Part shown: positions 5,383 through 5,954 of the stretch, in pieces | How the letters are laid out: the number at the start of each line of letters is the position of its first letter | Position numbering within the stretch: the first letter of the stretch is position 1 | Source: Phycisphaerales bacterium | GTDB lineage: Bacteria > Planctomycetota > Phycisphaerae > Phycisphaerales > UBA1924 | Assembly (NCBI GenBank): GCA_007124345.1 | Contig: SLFH01000134.1 | Span: forward strand, 1 to 5,954 | Reading direction: 5' to 3' | Length of the DNA: 5,954 nt | Notes under the pieces: model-generated | Seen by the model: the letters and a program-made list of their open reading frames with translations, nothing else | What the model was told of the DNA's origin: nothing | Database searches by the model: none | Position numbers and translations under genes: made by a program

Positions 5383-5954
5383 ATGGCACACACCGACAGC
5401 CCGATCGTCACCCGCTTCGCCCCCTCGCCCACGGGGAACCTGCATGTGGGCGGGGCCCGCACGGCACTCTTCGCATGGGCCATCGCCCGCCGCGCCGGAG
5501 GGCGGTTCGTCTTGCGCATCGAGGACACGGACCTGAAGCGGTCGAGCGAGGAGGCCAGCCGCGGCATCCTCGAAGACCTCTCCTGGCTCGGCCTGAGCTG
5601 GGACGACGGACCGGAGTTTGAGTCGGACGGCGTCCGCATCGGCGGGGACGAGCGGGGCGTCGGCCCGTTCTTTCAGGCGCAGCGCAAAGACATCTACGAC
5701 GCGTTCGTGCAGCGCCTCGTCGACGCCGACCTCGCCTACCCCGCCTTCGACACGCCTGAGGAACTCGAACAGATGCGGGCCGAGGCGCAGGCGGCAAAAA
5801 AAACCTTCGTCTACCGCAGGCCCGAGGGGTACGACCGCGACGCGATGCTCGAGCGTGCGGCGAGCGAGGAGCATGTGGTGCGTTTCCGGATGCCGCCCGA
5901 GGCGGTGACGGTGCGCGACGAGGTGCTGGGCGATGTGACGGTGCCTTATGAGGA
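5383..5954 (+). CDS. gltX: Glutamyl-tRNA synthetase, N-terminal part (cut by window end)
   Basis: GluRS charges tRNA-Glu with glutamate using ATP in the cytosol. The first 190 codons are present, out of a family length of about 470 to 520. RFAPSPTGNLHVGGARTALF (11-30) is the class I synthetase signature, with HVGG (21-24) as the HIGH motif in its GluRS form; GlnRS would read HIGH after PEPNGYL. FVLRIEDTD (42-50) is the glutamate-pocket segment. The KMSKS loop lies beyond the window. AYPAFDTPEEL (118-128) has Ala and Asp where zinc-binding GluRS have CxC, so this looks like a zinc-free form. The segment before the QAQRKDIY block (about 79-95, ESDGVRIGGDERG) is longer than usual and may be a small insertion. 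A run of eight A (5796-5803) encodes Lys139-Lys140. The ATG at 5383 gives a normal N-terminus, but no Shine-Dalgarno sequence precedes it, only pyrimidine-rich bases. No clear promoter was seen in the 145-base gap before it. Confidence 0.95.
   Translation, partial: MAHTDSPIVTRFAPSPTGNLHVGGARTALFAWAIARRAGGRFVLRIEDTDLKRSSEEASRGILEDLSWLGLSWDDGPEFESDGVRIGGDERGVGPFFQAQRKDIYDAFVQRLVDADLAYPAFDTPEELEQMRAEAQAAKKTFVYRRPEGYDRDAMLERAASEEHVVRFRMPPEAVTVRDEVLGDVTVPYE

Noticed and set aside
5618..5908. Open frame overlapping gltX in another forward frame
   Set aside because: It is a shadow of gltX, whose own frame carries the clear synthetase motifs without interruption.

Overview
This window is GC-rich with strongly G/C-biased third codon positions. 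All of its genes lie on the + strand, and they are spaced by 55 to 145 bases. Protein style, the weak or absent Shine-Dalgarno sites before two genes, and the mixture of a core tRNA synthetase, an EF-G paralogue and a membrane-anchored ankyrin protein suggest a planctomycete, perhaps of the Phycisphaerae. That placement is an impression from reading the proteins, not a measured one.

Layout. Positions 1-328 hold no convincing gene. They carry one A/T-rich -10-like element and a strong two-part hairpin (231-267) ahead of the first gene. A 691-residue EF-G-like translational GTPase follows (329-2404). Next is a 313-residue ankyrin-repeat protein with an N-terminal membrane anchor (2526-3467). 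A 137-base gap then holds the best sigma70-type promoter in the window (3499-3526) and, just downstream, a perfect inverted repeat (3543-3563). These precede a 123-residue protein of unknown function (3605-3976). A PLP-dependent class V aminotransferase of the isopenicillin-N-epimerase-like group follows 55 bases later (4032-5237). A 145-base gap contains a copy of the widespread dispersed motif that reads PERSEGS on the minus strand, and a hairpin. The window ends inside gltX, glutamyl-tRNA synthetase (from 5383, first 190 codons only).

How the genes work together. Two genes belong to translation (the EF-G paralogue and GluRS), but they are separated by genes with no evident tie to it. The EF-G-like and ankyrin genes could be co-transcribed. 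The small unknown gene and the aminotransferase probably share the promoter at 3499-3526. Nothing here looks like a defence system, mobile element, CRISPR array or biosynthetic cluster. I found no clear new system. The points most worth checking are the altered GTPase residues of the EF-G paralogue, the promoter/inverted-repeat module with the unknown small protein, and the hairpins between genes.
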